Positions 23,201 to 33,073 of a DNA stretch of 64,000 nt are shown piece after piece; position 1 is the stretch's first letter, and every line of letters begins with the position of its first letter. The DNA is from Mytilus trossulus (taxonomy: Eukaryota > Mollusca > Bivalvia > Mytilida > Mytilidae). Both the position numbers and the translations under genes were made by a program. Location: NCBI RefSeq assembly GCF_036588685.1, contig NC_086383.1:63129448-63193447 (forward strand), in the 5' to 3' direction. Below the pieces are notes generated by a model. That model had not been told where the DNA came from, did not search any database, and worked only from the letters and a program-made list of their open reading frames with translations.

Positions 23201-24299
23201 ATTTTTTGTAATTTCCCGTGTCCCGCTAGACTTCATTTCCCGTTTTCATGGCACAATAATTTGACTTTCACGTGTCACGCTTACAAAAAATCGGTAATCC
23301 CGCGTCACGCTTAGACCCCAATGAGACCCTTATCACGGTCCCTCCATTGGAACGCTAAATAGTCCTTGTTTTTATTAATTTGAAACACATTGCTTGACGG
23401 ATCGTTTCCATATTGTAGAATTATTCCTATTTTGACCAAAGTTGGTACAATTGTATTGTAATTGTATTCCAGTAGCGAAAAACATACAAAAAATAACCAG
23501 AAGGTCACACTGGGCAAATTAAGGGTCAAGATAAATGACTATTTTGTTGTGAAGGGATACTATCATATACGATTTGATGCGTATGTTAGTTAGGCCGTGT
23601 ATACTTTTCGTGTGAACAATCCAAATTCATGTATTTCTTTTGTCAGCAAGATTTAACGTACATAGTTGAATTAATATTTTAAGAAACAATATCAAAACAT
23701 GCATATAAATCTGTACTATTGAATTTCCAGAAGTAGACAAGAAAATGGTGCTTAGATTGACAGAACAACAAAAAAGTTTCACCAATAATGTGCAATCCCT
23801 GAAGGATACTGAAGAAGACATAGAATTATCGTTAGGAGAATTTGCTCTTACCATGAAACAGATACTACCACAAGGTGTACTCGAATTAAAAACTATACGA
23901 GAGTTCGAAACAAATTACAAAATGGCCAAGGGAACATCACGTGTCAAAAACACTAAAATTATTGACCAGTTCATAGACATGTTAGGGAAGTTACGAACCA
24001 CGTTCACAGAAGCGTTTACACAATTATATGTACCATTGCTACAAGTTCATTCCATTTGTGAAAGCGAAAAACAAAAACAAATAAAAAGAGACATACGCAA
24101 GAAAATTAACATTGGACAAGAATTAATGAAACCGGAAGCTCCGCTCAAAATTGTAATTCATCCCGTCTGGGCAAGAAAGATACTTCCTCGGGAGCAATCA
24201 TTATTCCGTGGACTTGTGTGCGTACTTCCGCTTGCTGTGGAAGCTCTCAAAGACATCGACTTCATGCTTGATGAATATATTAACGATTTTGTATTGTAA
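8104..24299 (+). CDS. TRADD-N-like domain protein, four exons (whole gene span)
   Basis: The coding exons are 8104-8209, 12723-12920, 19087-19323 and 23731-24299. All three introns are GT-AG and phase 1, so the joined frame is 1110 nt (369 residues plus stop). Residues 1-35 are charged and probably flexible. Residues about 37-180 contain a pattern that I recall from TRADD-like N-terminal domains of invertebrate proteins: a first strand VGIYMTIYDA, then DIVKLREDLEKKGAL, then the most conserved stretch GIVLAVGFDD...LDSLWDLYQRGKL, then a last strand KIVLRSKI. Residues 182-369 are rich in predicted helix and have no motif I know. No signal peptide, membrane segment or catalytic site is visible, so a cytoplasmic adaptor is likely. 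In vertebrate TRADD this domain binds TRAF2; a signalling role here is inference. The domain call comes from remembered consensus, not a search. Confidence 0.6.
8655..10310 (+). repeat. G-tract/TCCTGC repeat interrupted by an AGCTCACC-family element
   Basis: The left part has ctaccatttgatttttatgg, a G-run, then repeated tcctgcattttt segments to 8871. The TCCTGCC-type sequence resumes after 10268 (ctcctgtcctgcctatttt). The inserted element is annotated separately. The ctaccatttgatttt start is similar to the TIR of the element at 40123. Confidence 0.55.
8872..10267 (+). mobile_element. AGCTCACC-hairpin family element, copy 1
   Basis: It starts with the hairpin AGCTCACCTGGCCC / GGCCCAGTGAGCT and a gtcgtccgtcgtc tract. 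About three ~450-bp internal units follow (atagaacataggggt; gcagtttttggctta; aattgtcaattgacccctta). It ends ggtgagcgattcaggctctt with the hairpin GGCTCTTGAGAGCC, then TCTTG. Minus-strand frames at 9201 and 9754 are shadows. Confidence 0.75.
10975..11745 (+). repeat. ~30-bp minisatellite
   Basis: Degenerate units of ttgttgattcattattctct and attctttatt / attcattatt. Open frames through it are low-complexity translations (IHYSLF) and not genes. Confidence 0.85.
11770..12500. other. Intron 1 sequence without recognised features
   Basis: AT-rich. No repeat family recognised; the minus-strand frame 12352-12540 has no support. Confidence 0.4.
12612..12718 (+). repeat. Truncated family C repeat ending at the exon 2 acceptor
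   Basis: The sequence ctcgctgcgttgaagactca ... cgggttgttgtctttgacac ... cattctcaattttat matches the repeats at 2527 and, inverted, at 56545. Its pyrimidine-rich end lies a few bases before the acceptor of exon 2. Confidence 0.75.
12723..12920 (+). CDS. Exon 2, first half of TRADD-N-like domain
   Basis: The acceptor is ttttattttcaag before 12723 and the donor is GGGGTAATT at 12921. The exon encodes residues 36-102, including VGIYMTIYDAKAENP, FYYMDLTDKLFDHL and the helix DIVKLREDLEKKGALHG. Base composition is clearly higher in GC than the surroundings, as expected for coding sequence. An apparent longer open frame that starts at 12503 reads through intron and repeat sequence into this exon and continues past the donor; it is not the real product. 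Confidence 0.65.
12921..14714. other. Intron 2, left part
   Basis: No exon was identified. Moderately mixed composition; the frames at 12943-13164 (minus) and 14175-14363 lack domain features. Confidence 0.4.
14715..15390 (+). repeat. 41-bp minisatellite, ~16 copies
   Basis: The unit contains gaatggtacttgggaaactg and agggtagtaaagggactgtt. Copies are almost identical, indicating recent expansion or homogenisation. One unit near 15219 is replaced by tgtctttattgatgtg, which also follows the last copy, so that sequence is probably the original array edge. Confidence 0.9.
15945..16440. other. GC-rich island of unknown nature in intron 2
   Basis: The composition contrasts with the AT-rich surroundings. 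It holds an 89-residue frame (16032-16301) with NVRGLYPRLLGDTTFISLPH and an ATG in the context aagatggcggcc at 16399. I do not recognise it; a degraded non-LTR retrotransposon 5' region or an unrelated 5' exon are possible. Confidence 0.3.
16491..16545 (+). repeat. Short dispersed repeat (gaccgtgcgagggctg)
   Basis: gaccgtgcgagggctgaaag, then gccagtcaaggtcgttaaac and acttccat, recurs at 26387-26440 with only small changes. Nature unknown. Confidence 0.55.
16791..17084 (-). repeat. Family A repeat, inverse (full-length type)
   Basis: Starts tgtttgcacctgtcctaagt and ends ggcactcacaccacatcttc. It is nearly identical to 29240-29532, suggesting recent spread. Confidence 0.8.
17984..18608 (+). repeat. 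308-bp direct tandem duplication in intron 2 of gene 1
   Basis: Two units (starting 17984 and 18292) each begin with a (GGT)n tract and are nearly identical through tgttgggggttatgggcact and gcgatctagcttcggctatg-like sequence. The second unit has a small internal insertion (gttgctagttgctag). Similarity this high suggests a recent duplication. Confidence 0.8.
18580..19045 (+). pseudogene. Two partial upstream copies of the exon 3 acceptor and 5' end
   Basis: Decoy 1 has an acceptor ending at 18666 and exon-like sequence 18667-18707. A 140-bp MITE then interrupts it, and matching exon sequence resumes at 18848-18880 (attagactcact...gatct). Decoy 2 has an acceptor ending at 18989 and about 50 bp of exon-like sequence to about 19040. 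The ~315-bp units share intron sequence (caatggtatttttaaacgca). Neither copy keeps an open frame through a donor. Confidence 0.7.
18708..18847 (-). mobile_element. 140-bp MITE, TIR CAGTGGCGAATCCAG, inserted in decoy exon 1
   Basis: The left end CAGTGGCGAATCCAG is nearly the reverse complement of the right end CTGGATTCGTCCCTG. The interior matches the element at 2316 in inverse orientation, for example ggacgatcaatgcatttgaa. Decoy 2 shows the probable empty site (ggttcattagact), so the insertion point is clear to within two or three bases. A 2-bp AT duplication is possible. Confidence 0.7.
19087..19323 (+). CDS. Exon 3, core of TRADD-N-like domain
   Basis: The acceptor tttacaatttcag ends at 19086 and the donor AGAGGTAATT starts at 19324. 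It encodes residues 103-180, beginning IVLAVGFDDTGALDSLWDLY, the best-conserved stretch of the domain. The 5' part of this exon is duplicated twice upstream (18667 and 18990), and its donor is repeated twice downstream. The copy at 19087 is the only one with a full open frame and a donor in phase with exon 4. Confidence 0.65.
19318..19475 (+). repeat. ~52-bp x3 repeat that copies the exon 3 splice donor
   Basis: Units start at 19318, 19370 and 19421 with ctagaggtaattatct. Unit 1 contains the real donor. Unit 2 keeps an identical donor-like AGAG/GTAATT. Unit 3 has AT in place of GT. Use of the second donor would add 52 nt and an in-frame stop. Confidence 0.75.
19647..22918. mobile_element. Foldback-type DNA transposon with ~0.9 kb inverted repeats
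   Basis: The left arm (19647-20544) and right arm (22045-22918) are inverted copies of each other. Each begins at the tip with GTGGCACCGTTAAAGTCCAC, continues with many copies of taaagtccacaa, then matching AT-rich and cacgatcgtac-type sequence. A 7-bp CACGTTT flanks both tips (left 19640-19646; right just after 22918). The flanks belong to an older ~80-bp tandem repeat (19480, 19559, and continuing after 22920). The 1.5 kb centre has no recognisable transposase. Confidence 0.8.
20545..22044. other. Central loop of the foldback element
   Basis: The loop holds several sequences with hints of their own nested inverted ends (ggggttcacaca near 21122 and ggtgtgacccca near 21952; gcgttcacacg near 20633 and cgtgtggac near 20821). 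The 149-residue frame 21377-21826 has no family features and overlaps an opposite frame of 89 residues, so it is probably chance in a GC-richer stretch. Confidence 0.4.
23076..23331. mobile_element. 256-bp MITE with TCTCATTGGGG inverted ends
   Basis: The left end aggggggtctcattgggg pairs with the right end ccccaatgagaccctt. ATCA flanks both sides (23072-23075 and 23332-23335), a possible 4-bp target duplication. The interior repeats cccggatcctgcttactg twice. It lies in intron 3 of gene 1, downstream of the foldback element. Confidence 0.6.
23731..24299 (+). CDS. Exon 4, helical C-terminal half and stop
   Basis: The acceptor ttgaatttccag ends at 23730. The frame runs from the split Glu codon (residue 181) to TAA at 24297-24299. 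The 188 residues are rich in Leu, Lys, Glu and Gln, with heptad-like stretches (VLRLTEQQKSFTNNVQSL; IDQFIDMLGKLRTTFTEAF) suggesting an alpha-helical bundle. A more hydrophobic tail (RGLVCVLPLAVEALKDIDFM) ends the protein. I do not recognise the family. The exon could also be read from an internal Met at 23745, but the splice phase supports joining. Confidence 0.65.
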
Positions 24300-24344
24300 T
24301 TTTTTTTAATTTTATGTCATTAGTCCGTCCATATATTATTAAAT

Positions 24345-24350
24345 AATAAA
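24345..24350 (+). terminator. Poly(A) signal AATAAA for gene 1
   Basis: A canonical AATAAA lies 46 nt after the stop codon of exon 4, so the 3' UTR would be short. Downstream GU-rich signals were not defined. Confidence 0.5.
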
Positions 24351-24843
24351 ATGTACCACTCAAAATTGATTCAAATCCCTGCCCTTGTGAATTTTCAAAG
24401 AGACCATATAAAATCGTTCGACCATCTGTGTAGCATGGTTCTATACAGCTTTCTTCTAATTTTGGTTCATTCCTCAACAAGTTTGCCTAATATACACATA
24501 CAGCATTTCATATGTAACATATGACTTTTATAGTGATAGAGCAATCGTTACCCCGAGAACAACATCTTCAACCCTGGCCTCTTGTCAGTTTTTATTATTT
24601 AATATGAAAGGATAACACTAGGAAGACATATAACCTCTAAGCAATGTGTGAAAGTATATATAGATAGCTGAGTGTTACTCTCTCCAATACGAATATTGCT
24701 TTGAAAGTAAAGTTAACAGGGGTGTAGCTTACGTTGAGGCAACCGAGGCGGCAGTTGCCTTGGTAAAAAACAATACAAAAAACAAAAATTTCCTTCACTG
24801 TAAGCAAACTGGCTACTAAACAATGATAATATAGCAACTTGTT

Positions 24844-25472
24844 ATGTCTTGTTGGCGCGGTAATGGATTCATACCATTTACGAATTATTCAAGACTTATG
24901 GGAACATTTGAATTAATTTTCTCTCCTCCTCTTGGAAAAAAACCTTACGGTAGTTTTCTGTTATTCAAGTTTGTCAGAGTAAAAGGAAATCGACCAGCAG
25001 ATTTATTTAGTCCTACCCCATTGCAAGCGAAAACAGTGAGTAGAATAGATGATGATCCAAATCACGAGTCACCCGATCGAATCACTATACCATTGAATTA
25101 GGTAAATTATTTTAATTTTGTGTCAGAATCACTGAATTTCTAGTATATGAAGGCCTGGGTGTGGTTTTAAGAAAACAGAAAAATCGGCCCTGAAATTAAT
25201 TTAAATTTTAAGAATATGGATTTAAATGGTGCTAAATTATAAAATAAAGGAAAATCAAATTATGGGCGACAATGATTAAAAAATAAATATTTGATAATCC
25301 CATTCATAAGCATTCAAACCCTCATTTATAACCGTTGACATGTCAAGTTCCACCTACGACTATGTTCATTGACCCTGCACCAAACAAATCAAATATGCAT
25401 CTATATATCATAGTTCACAGAAAATAATTTATGTGTTGTGGTTCTTAAGTTTTATTCTCGCTATTTTAAATT
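24844..25472. other. Intergenic sequence after gene 1
   Basis: An 85-residue frame at 24844-25101 (PFTNYSRLMGTFELIFSPPL) has no recognised family. No splice or promoter signals were identified. Confidence 0.35.
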
Positions 25473-25852
25473 CATAGTAAGTTTTTACAAGCAGGGAATT
25501 TAAAATATTTAAAGGAATCACTAATTCCAGAGAAATATAGATATAGGAAGATGTGGTGTGAGTGCCAACGAGACAACTCTCCATCCAAATAACAATTTAG
25601 AAAGTAAACCATTATAGGTTAAAGTACGGCCTTCAATACGGAGCCTTGGCTCACACCGAACAACAAGCTATAAAGGGCCCCAAAATTACTAGTGTAAAAC
25701 CATTCAAACAGGAAAACCAACGGTCTAATCTATATAAACAGAACGAGAACCGAGAAACACGTATATATTACATAAACAAACGTCATAGTAAGTTTTCACA
25801 AGGAGGGAATTAAAAATATTTAAAGGAATCACTAACTCAGAGTAATATGTCT
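25473..25852 (+). repeat. Family A repeat bracketed by ~65-bp direct repeats
   Basis: The element (about 25535-25782) starts atataggaagatgtggtgtg and ends cataaacaaacg. The flanks catagtaagtttttacaagc (25473) and catagtaagttttcacaagg (25784) each continue through aaggaatcactaa, giving long imperfect direct repeats on both sides. Confidence 0.7.
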
Positions 25853-26867
25853 GTTAGTTTTACATAATGTCAGTTTATATATAAAAAAATCAACAACATA
25901 CAATAACTGTTCATTTATAATGAAGACTTCAGAATCAAGTAAATGTTAGTTATTCGCCCGGTTGTCATGTTCATCGTGAATGGAAAAAACAATTTGTAAA
26001 TCATAAGAGCAAGAACAAACATGAGAACATGATCACAAAAAAAAATGAAAATAATTTAAATTATGAAAGTGTACTCACCAAAAAAATTAAATCAAATAAA
26101 AAATAATAATATATAGAAAAAGGGGTCTATTCACCAAGGACTGTGCTTCAAAGTTGTATTTGGCAAGACAATTTTTTCTTCTAACTAATAAATACCATGC
26201 ATTCGATATCTTCTCAATCTGGTGGCTTTATATTACATAAAAGTTTTGTCTGATTTGTTGTCCAGGCGAACATTAAAAAAGTGTAAGTGAAACAACATTC
26301 CGGTAGCATTTGCCTTATACAAACTATATTCAAAGAGAGACAACTCTATTTGTTAATTATGCATTAATTGTATACGCTGTTTTACCGACCGTGCAAGGGC
26401 TGTATAGCCAGTCAAGGTCGACTCGTTAAACACTTCCATTTGTTGTATACGCTGTCATTAATTATACAATATTTATGCATAACACACATGATACATTTAC
26501 GTAACTTTCAAAAAATAAGGACAGTGAATCTGACTGAAATCACATGGACTCATCATAAATAATTCATAAATGACGAAATCAAAAATTGACGACAAAGATT
26601 TTATTGAACAAATTCTAAATTTTCAAAATTGTAATTAATTTACTGAATGTAATTTTTGAAATATTATTTACATGAACAAAGTGAACTTAAATTTGAAACA
26701 TTTGTCATTAAGATTTACAAGGACTATTTGCTTTCTGCCGAAACCTTTTCTCCATATCCACACTAACTTGCTTTTAAATGTATAAATATATATATTTGAA
26801 CTTCGACTAATCCAAATACTGATTTTATTTTACAAATGAGTTAATTAAAAATAACTATTTACAAATA

Positions 26868-27165
26868 AGATGTGGTATGATTGCCGTTACGACAACTATC
26901 TGCCAAAGTTCAAATAAAGTGAATGTATGCAATTAAAGGCAACCGTACGGCCTTCAACAAGGAGAAAAACCCATACCATATAGTCGGCTATAAAAGGCCC
27001 CTACAGTGAAAAATATGAATCAATTGAGAAAACTAACGGTCTAAATTTTAACATAACCATTTTATGAAAAATATATGGTAGACGTGAACCAACGACAACC
27101 ACTGAACTACGGGCCCCTGACTTGGGATAGACACTTAAAGAATGTGGCGGGGTAAAACATGCGTA
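26868..27165 (+). repeat. Family A2 repeat
   Basis: Starts agatgtggtatgattgccgt and contains gtacggccttcaacaaggag and caacgacaaccactgaacta. It directly precedes the inverted-repeat element at 27184. Confidence 0.7.
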
Positions 27166-27183
27166 TGAACTATTTTTTTTGAT

Positions 27184-27853
27184 AAATGACACCCAGTCCC
27201 GAATTCCAGTTATTTTTTTTTATTTCTCGGTCGTCAAACCTACTTAAACTTAATATGCCGTAAATCTAAATTGATTTATTTACACAATGGTATATAACAC
27301 GACTATCATTGTTGTCGGGATCATTAGAAGCAGGCCTCAGAAGTCGGTCAACGGGATGTTTTTTCTACATTCGTCTCAAGCTTTGACAACAACCAGGCCG
27401 CAATGATTAAATTACTATAAAAAATATTAAAATAAAAACTGTCAGCTTCCCTCTGACTATGAAGTATTATCTTTATTGTAAATTCTTTACAGATTAGGTG
27501 AAACAAACCCAAATAAGTTTGTTATGAAACACACGTGTACACAACGACACTAATGTACAGTTATAAATTGACCAAAATTTCCCACGTTTATTTTTAGACA
27601 GACGATTGACCAATGAGAAACCAGTATAAAATTACATGCGGACTGGGTGTTGCCAAAGCCTGAGACGAATGTAAAAAAACATCCCGTTAACCGACTTCTG
27701 AGGCCTGCTACTAATGATCCCGACAACAATGATAGTCGTGTCATATACCATTGTGTAGATAAATCAATTTAGATTTACGGCATATTAAGTTTAAGTTGGT
27801 TTGACAACCGAGAAATAAAAAAATAACGGGATTTCGGGACTGGGTGTCATTTT
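27184..27853. mobile_element. 670-bp element with ~200-bp terminal inverted repeats
   Basis: The left arm, from aaatgacacccagtcccg (27184) to tctacattcgtctca (about 27378), is mirrored by the right arm, from tgagacgaatgta (about 27661) to cgggactgggtgtcattt (27853). The centre (about 280 bp) has no coding capacity. Class not assigned. Confidence 0.8.
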
Positions 27854-27892
27854 AATTTTTTTTTAGTAAAGTACCATGTGTTATATTAAGAT

Positions 27893-27928
27893 ATACAGGA
27901 CATTTTTTTTGGAGACAAGTGCCTGTAT
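27893..27928. repeat. Half of a CACAGGCAC-type palindromic MITE
   Basis: acaggacattttttttggag acaagtgcctgt corresponds to one arm of the element at 3732. The other arm is missing. Confidence 0.5.
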
Positions 27929-29230
27929 TTTCGAGGGCAAGATTTTTAAAACCATTTCACTGACGATGAAGTGTCAACTCGCATTCTTACTTTCTTTTTT
28001 CCTGGTCAGTTTGTGATTGATTTATCTCCCCTTGTTCACAGATTTATGTTGTTTCGTTGTCTTCCAGTGGTAATTTTATCTTATTTGAAATTACATAAGA
28101 GTGCAATATTTAGCTATTGTTAACTGTCTGTCTATAAGATCTCATCATATTTTATATTTTGATTGTACGGTTAGGTCTATTTCGAATAAGTTCTTCTTTT
28201 CTTTCTTTTTTTAAATAAACACGACTTTGTTTGTAAGCATAATTAAGTTTATGTGTGCAGAGGTTCTTTAAATAGAGAATGAGTTTAAACGACTCTTATT
28301 AAAAATGGTATTTCACATCCTAAATTTTATGGTAATATTGTACTTAAAGCGAGGAAATCACTATGTGATCCTTGTAAACTCGTCGAACCTTTAAACAAAC
28401 TTATAAGTAAGGGTTATCGTACCAATATTGTAATTAGATCTCTGAATATAGTTCACATTGGCACTAATATTGATTTTGTCATTAGCAAATTAAAACATAA
28501 CTAAATTTCATTATCTTTTGAGGCGAGATGTATAGAGACACAGACACTTTAACTTTTATTTCTATAGAAGTCGCTCTTCACTATACTACTACCTGTCGAT
28601 ACATTTATTTTTGGCATTGCACAAGTCATGTCTTCTTTGACTATTAATGACGTTAAAATACTAAATCCCTGTGATGTGTTTTAGTCGATTTTAGTCTCTG
28701 ATGCATGATTTTTTTTTCTATTAATTGGTTTTAGTTTTTAACTAGCTGTCAGTAACTGCGAGTACTCTCAAATCGTATTTTCTTGTTAATTCGACCTGTT
28801 GATACTGTTTATAATGCTTTTTTGTTATTTTTTATTTATATGGATCTTGTCTGTACACCAGCTTTGATTATTTGTAATATCTTCAATTTTTCACTTATTC
28901 TTACAACATTTGTATAAACTTCAAGATTATAAAAAAACGTTTTTTTACTAAAGTGAACATTCATTGGTTAAATATTTCTCAATGATGTCCTGTGTTTGAA
29001 TTTGTTTTTTAGCTTTTTGGTCATGAATGTTTGTCTCTAATATTTAATTAACTGTGCATTTGTATTCAGATATCGCAGATCAAATTTATTCCTTCATTGT
29101 GTAATCATACGGTTTTTGATTGAGTTAAGTCTGCCAATTGATATTTTATCGTATGTTTTTCTATGTTGTGATGTTATGCTATTGTTTCAGAAAAAGGGAG
29201 AAGGTTTGGATCCATTAAAACGTTTAATCC
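27929..29230. other. AT-rich intergenic stretch
   Basis: Nothing recognised. Around 28280-28500 short peptide-like stretches with stops may be an old retroelement remnant, but no motif is firm. Confidence 0.35.
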
Positions 29231-29239
29231 CGCTGCAAA

Positions 29240-29532
29240 TGTTTGCACCTGTCCTAAGTCAGGAATCTGATGTACAGTAGTTGTCGTTTGTTTATGTAAT
29301 ATATACGTGTTTCTTGTTTCTCATTTTGTTTATATAGATTAGACCGTTGGTTTTCCCGTTTGAATGATTTTACACTAGTAATTTTGGGACCCTTTATAGC
29401 TTGTTGTTCGGTGTGAGCCAAGACTCCGTGTTGAAGGCCGTACTTTAACCTATAATGGTTTACTTTTTAAATTGTTATTTGGACGGAGAGTTGTCTCATT
29501 GGCACGCACACCACATCTTCCTATATCTACTT
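29240..29532 (-). repeat. Family A repeat, inverse
   Basis: Nearly identical in length and sequence to 16791-17084. Confidence 0.8.
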
Positions 29533-29886
29533 ATAAATTATTCTTAATGTCATAGAATTTTTGAATTATAATTCCATATGTAATTCTAACAATAAACAAT
29601 AAAATTGCATTTGTTGCAACTAAAACAAATGTTTATGTTTTATTTGATGGTATTTTATGATCTTGCTAGCCCTACATACAACACTTCTTAAAATTACAAA
29701 AAACATAAATTTAAACAATGAAAACCTATATTGACCCTCCTTTCCTTAATATAGTTTATAAAGTCGCGTACAATTATTTGTGCTTGAAGTGTGGCAAGCG
29801 CAGGCCAAGGAATCAACCAAGATATCTTAGGGTATTCCGAGTTAACAGTACGTCAGTGCTTTTATTTTTGTCTCGTTTTCACTACA

Positions 29887-30109
29887 GAGGCCCCTCATGG
29901 GGGGTCCTAGTAATCACATAATCACCATTTTTTTGCCAATATAATCACATTATCATTAAATATTTGCTTATCTTTAGTAATCAAATAATCATAAACTAAA
30001 AATACAGTCCTAGGTAATCAAATAATCATGAAATATTTGGCTTAATAATCAAATAATCATTAACAAAAACGGCCAAGTAATCACATAATCAAAAACCCAT
30101 GAGGGCCCC
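29887..30109. mobile_element. 223-bp MITE with CACTACA target duplication
   Basis: The ends gaggcccctcatgggg and cccatgagggcccc are inverted repeats. CACTACA is repeated exactly on both sides (29880-29886 and 30110-30116). The interior repeats taatcaaataatca many times. Confidence 0.8.
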
Positions 30110-30116
30110 CACTACA

Positions 30117-31070
30117 AATTTTCTCTTCCTGTGTTCATTACTAATCGAGCTGAAGCCTTTTAAGGCAACAAGGCGTTGTTTTAACGTACTGCTCAGAAAG
30201 GTAAATATGATTAATTGTATGATCAATTTTATTCACTATGTTAAGACTGTTTTTAACTTTAAAGAAAGATAATTAAAAGGACTTTTCAAACCGTGAGCAA
30301 ATTTGATGTTTATATAAAAATGCGCTATTTTCAAACGTTTCTGAAAAAAGACTAAACATAAGAAGGATCTGCATAAAACTGATTTCTAAACCTTAAATAA
30401 ATGAAATAAAAATTATGATGATTTTTTAAATACACAATCATAAGGATCGAAAGGACGCTTGGAAGATTTGATTGATGCGATTGTTAGAATTACCGATTTT
30501 AAAATTAATATTCGAAAAACTATAATAAACTAAGACCAAGTAAAAACACATTTATGTATTCATAAAGACAATTATTCATTACTTATTAGTACAAGTTCAA
30601 AGTATTAATTTCACATCATGCAATTTATACACACAGGAACAGAGTGAATTATTTTGATGAAGTCTCTCCTATCGGGGAAGGCGTAAAAAAAGCTTCAGTC
30701 AAGTTTATAGATCAGACAATGTCTAAACCCTGTCAAAACCTGGTACATGTATATTGACATGATTGTCAAGAGAAATTTTTATTTATCAAAATTTGTTTGA
30801 CATCAATTCTTGAGAAAAGAGCTAATTCCCGGAGAAGCGGAAACATTTTATCATGGACAAGTGTAGGAGGACGGAAATAGAAATTGAAACTTAAATTTAA
30901 ACTTTGAACTGTGTTATTATTTTATATCATTAAAACGGAAATATTTGTATCATCAATATATAAAATTTTGAAATAAAATCTATATATTGGTGATTGGCGA
31001 TTTGATTGATTTTATACAAATTGAAGAAAGTTTTCGCTATTTAATGGGGTTTCTATACAAATGTGTAGGA
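30117..31070. other. AT-rich intergenic stretch
   Basis: No coding or repeat signal recognised. Confidence 0.4.
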
Positions 31071-31074
31071 TTTG

Positions 31075-31215
31075 CTTATCATTGAAGGTCGTACGGTGAC
31101 CTATATATATAGTTTCTAACTTTTGCGTCATATCTGAGATTACTATAAAACAGTCATTAAAGCATTATAAGTTGGTCATTTTGGTCTCTGATGGAGAGTC
31201 AGTGTCTCGCTGTGA
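31075..31215 (-). repeat. Family A2 repeat, inverse, partial
   Basis: cattgaaggtcgtacggtga and ttggtctctgatggagagtc match the family's 5' half; the middle is interrupted. Confidence 0.5.
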
Positions 31216-31888
31216 ACCATACCACGGTTTCAGAACTTATTTGTATAAAGTATTGCCGATTGACGGACAAATGTCAAACTGACATTTTTTTTATTTTTTT
31301 CTATTTAATTTTTATTTCTGCAAATAATGTTTTGGTCAGGCTACATTTTTCATTTGCCTGGTCAGTTGTCCGGCACAAAATTCATACTTCTAAGAAGACT
31401 GGTCATATGATCATATTATTACATAAAAATTTGTAAATGAAAAATATATTCTGCGAAGCATTGTATTGTTATTTTTGAAGACCAGCTGTTTAACATATTA
31501 GAATATAGAGCATTCAATTCAAGACTTAGGTGCGAAGAGACATTTTTTAACGTTAAAAATATCATATAAATCGTGAGAAACATTAGAAAAGTTTTCATCA
31601 GAGGGCGGCGTACGCCATCTGCGCCTCCCTTGCTTGTGATAAAAATTTCCGGAAACAATTCCTGATACGATTTGTATATTATGTGCATAGGTTTCCCGCT
31701 TCATGTCCAAATAATTTTCCAGTTACGATTGACGGCTTGTGACAGAAATGACAATACCATACGGTTTTGGTCAAACATACACCAAGATGTATTCAAGGTT
31801 TTGTGACTAACCAAGGAAGTATGATATTATATTGTTAAAACAAGACGTACATTTTGAAAATATTGGTCACATAGCCGGACAGCAAAAC

Positions 31889-32001
31889 CACAGGCACTCG
31901 CCACTTGTTTCTTTCCATTGGAAGGTCGGCTATCCATATAAATAGAAGCTTCTATTTATAAGGATAGTCGACCTTCCAATGGATAGAAACAAGTGCCTGT
32001 G
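31889..32001. mobile_element. Palindromic CACAGGCAC MITE, 113 bp
   Basis: The arms share CACAGGCACT at the tip and ccattggaaggtcg toward the centre, which is ataaatagaagcttctattt. The left arm has a small insertion (cgccact). No clear target duplication. A third, partial copy begins at 32029 (cacaggcactttgccacttg). Confidence 0.75.
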
Positions 32002-32676
32002 AGCTTATCTCAGGTTGTCATAATGTAGCACAGGCACTTTGCCACTTGTTTCTGTCAAGGGGGGTTTCTATCCAATTTCGTACGAATGTGGATAGTTTTG
32101 ATTGACAACTTATTGTGTCAGGTAGTAAAATAGCATTCAGTACATGAATGTAAACAACAGATTTTGGGAAACAAGTCAGCATATATATAGAATACTGTTA
32201 AAATTGGTGGATTTGAAATAAAGAATATTTATTAAATTAATTAGTTTAAATGCAAAAAATAGATATTGTTAATGAAAAATTATTAATAAGTTGTCAATAT
32301 ATAAGTGTTGAAAATAAACCAGATATATATTGTAGTAAGTCAAAATGACGGCACTTCACTTGACTGCTAAGAAAACAACGTGTCAAAGGTTAACAGATCA
32401 TAAATAATTCTGATAAAAACAATAAGTGTGCAATAAAGGCAATGGTGACGATTTCAATTCCTAATTAATTCATAAAACAAAAGTAACCCGGGTCTCATGA
32501 AAAAAATTCCACACTGTTTTGAACTTGTGTGAATTTTGTGTATACACCAATTATTTCAATATGGCTGTGCATGGTCGGGCCTACTTTTGTAGTTCTAATT
32601 GTGGACCCTAGTGTCAGGGATGGGGTAATTGAAAATGTATTGGTAATTAAGTGTAATGCATTACAATTTTCCATGT

Positions 32677-33073
32677 AATAGACCACTTTCGAGTTCATCC
32701 GTCACCGGAAAAAACTCGTCAATTATACACGCCTTTATCACCGTCATTTGTGCGTTTAGAGGCGTCGTCACTTCCCTTCCAATGTTGAGCGAGTGGTTGG
32801 AAAACTATAATTCTTTATTGTACGAATTATTCGGCAAATTGAATTCTCAAAATTGACAATCAACACTGCTGTCATTAGGGAAATGTCAGTAAGTACCTAC
32901 AGAGCAACCATTATTTCTAGTTTTTCCTCCACAAAGACGATCACTAAGACGCTTGATGATTGTAAATAGTGCAGGGATACAGGCGAGCCCCTCTATCTGG
33001 TAAATGACGTCATAAAGGCGTGTATAATTGACGAGTTTTTGCCGGTGACGGATGAACTCGAAAGTGGTCTATT
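32677..33073. mobile_element. 397-bp MITE with ~65-bp TIRs nested in the hAT
   Basis: The left arm aatagaccactttcgagttc ... ctcgtcaattatacacgcc is mirrored at the right, ending gaactcgaaagtggtctatt. The interior has no coding capacity. It lies in the left subterminal region of the hAT. Confidence 0.8.
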
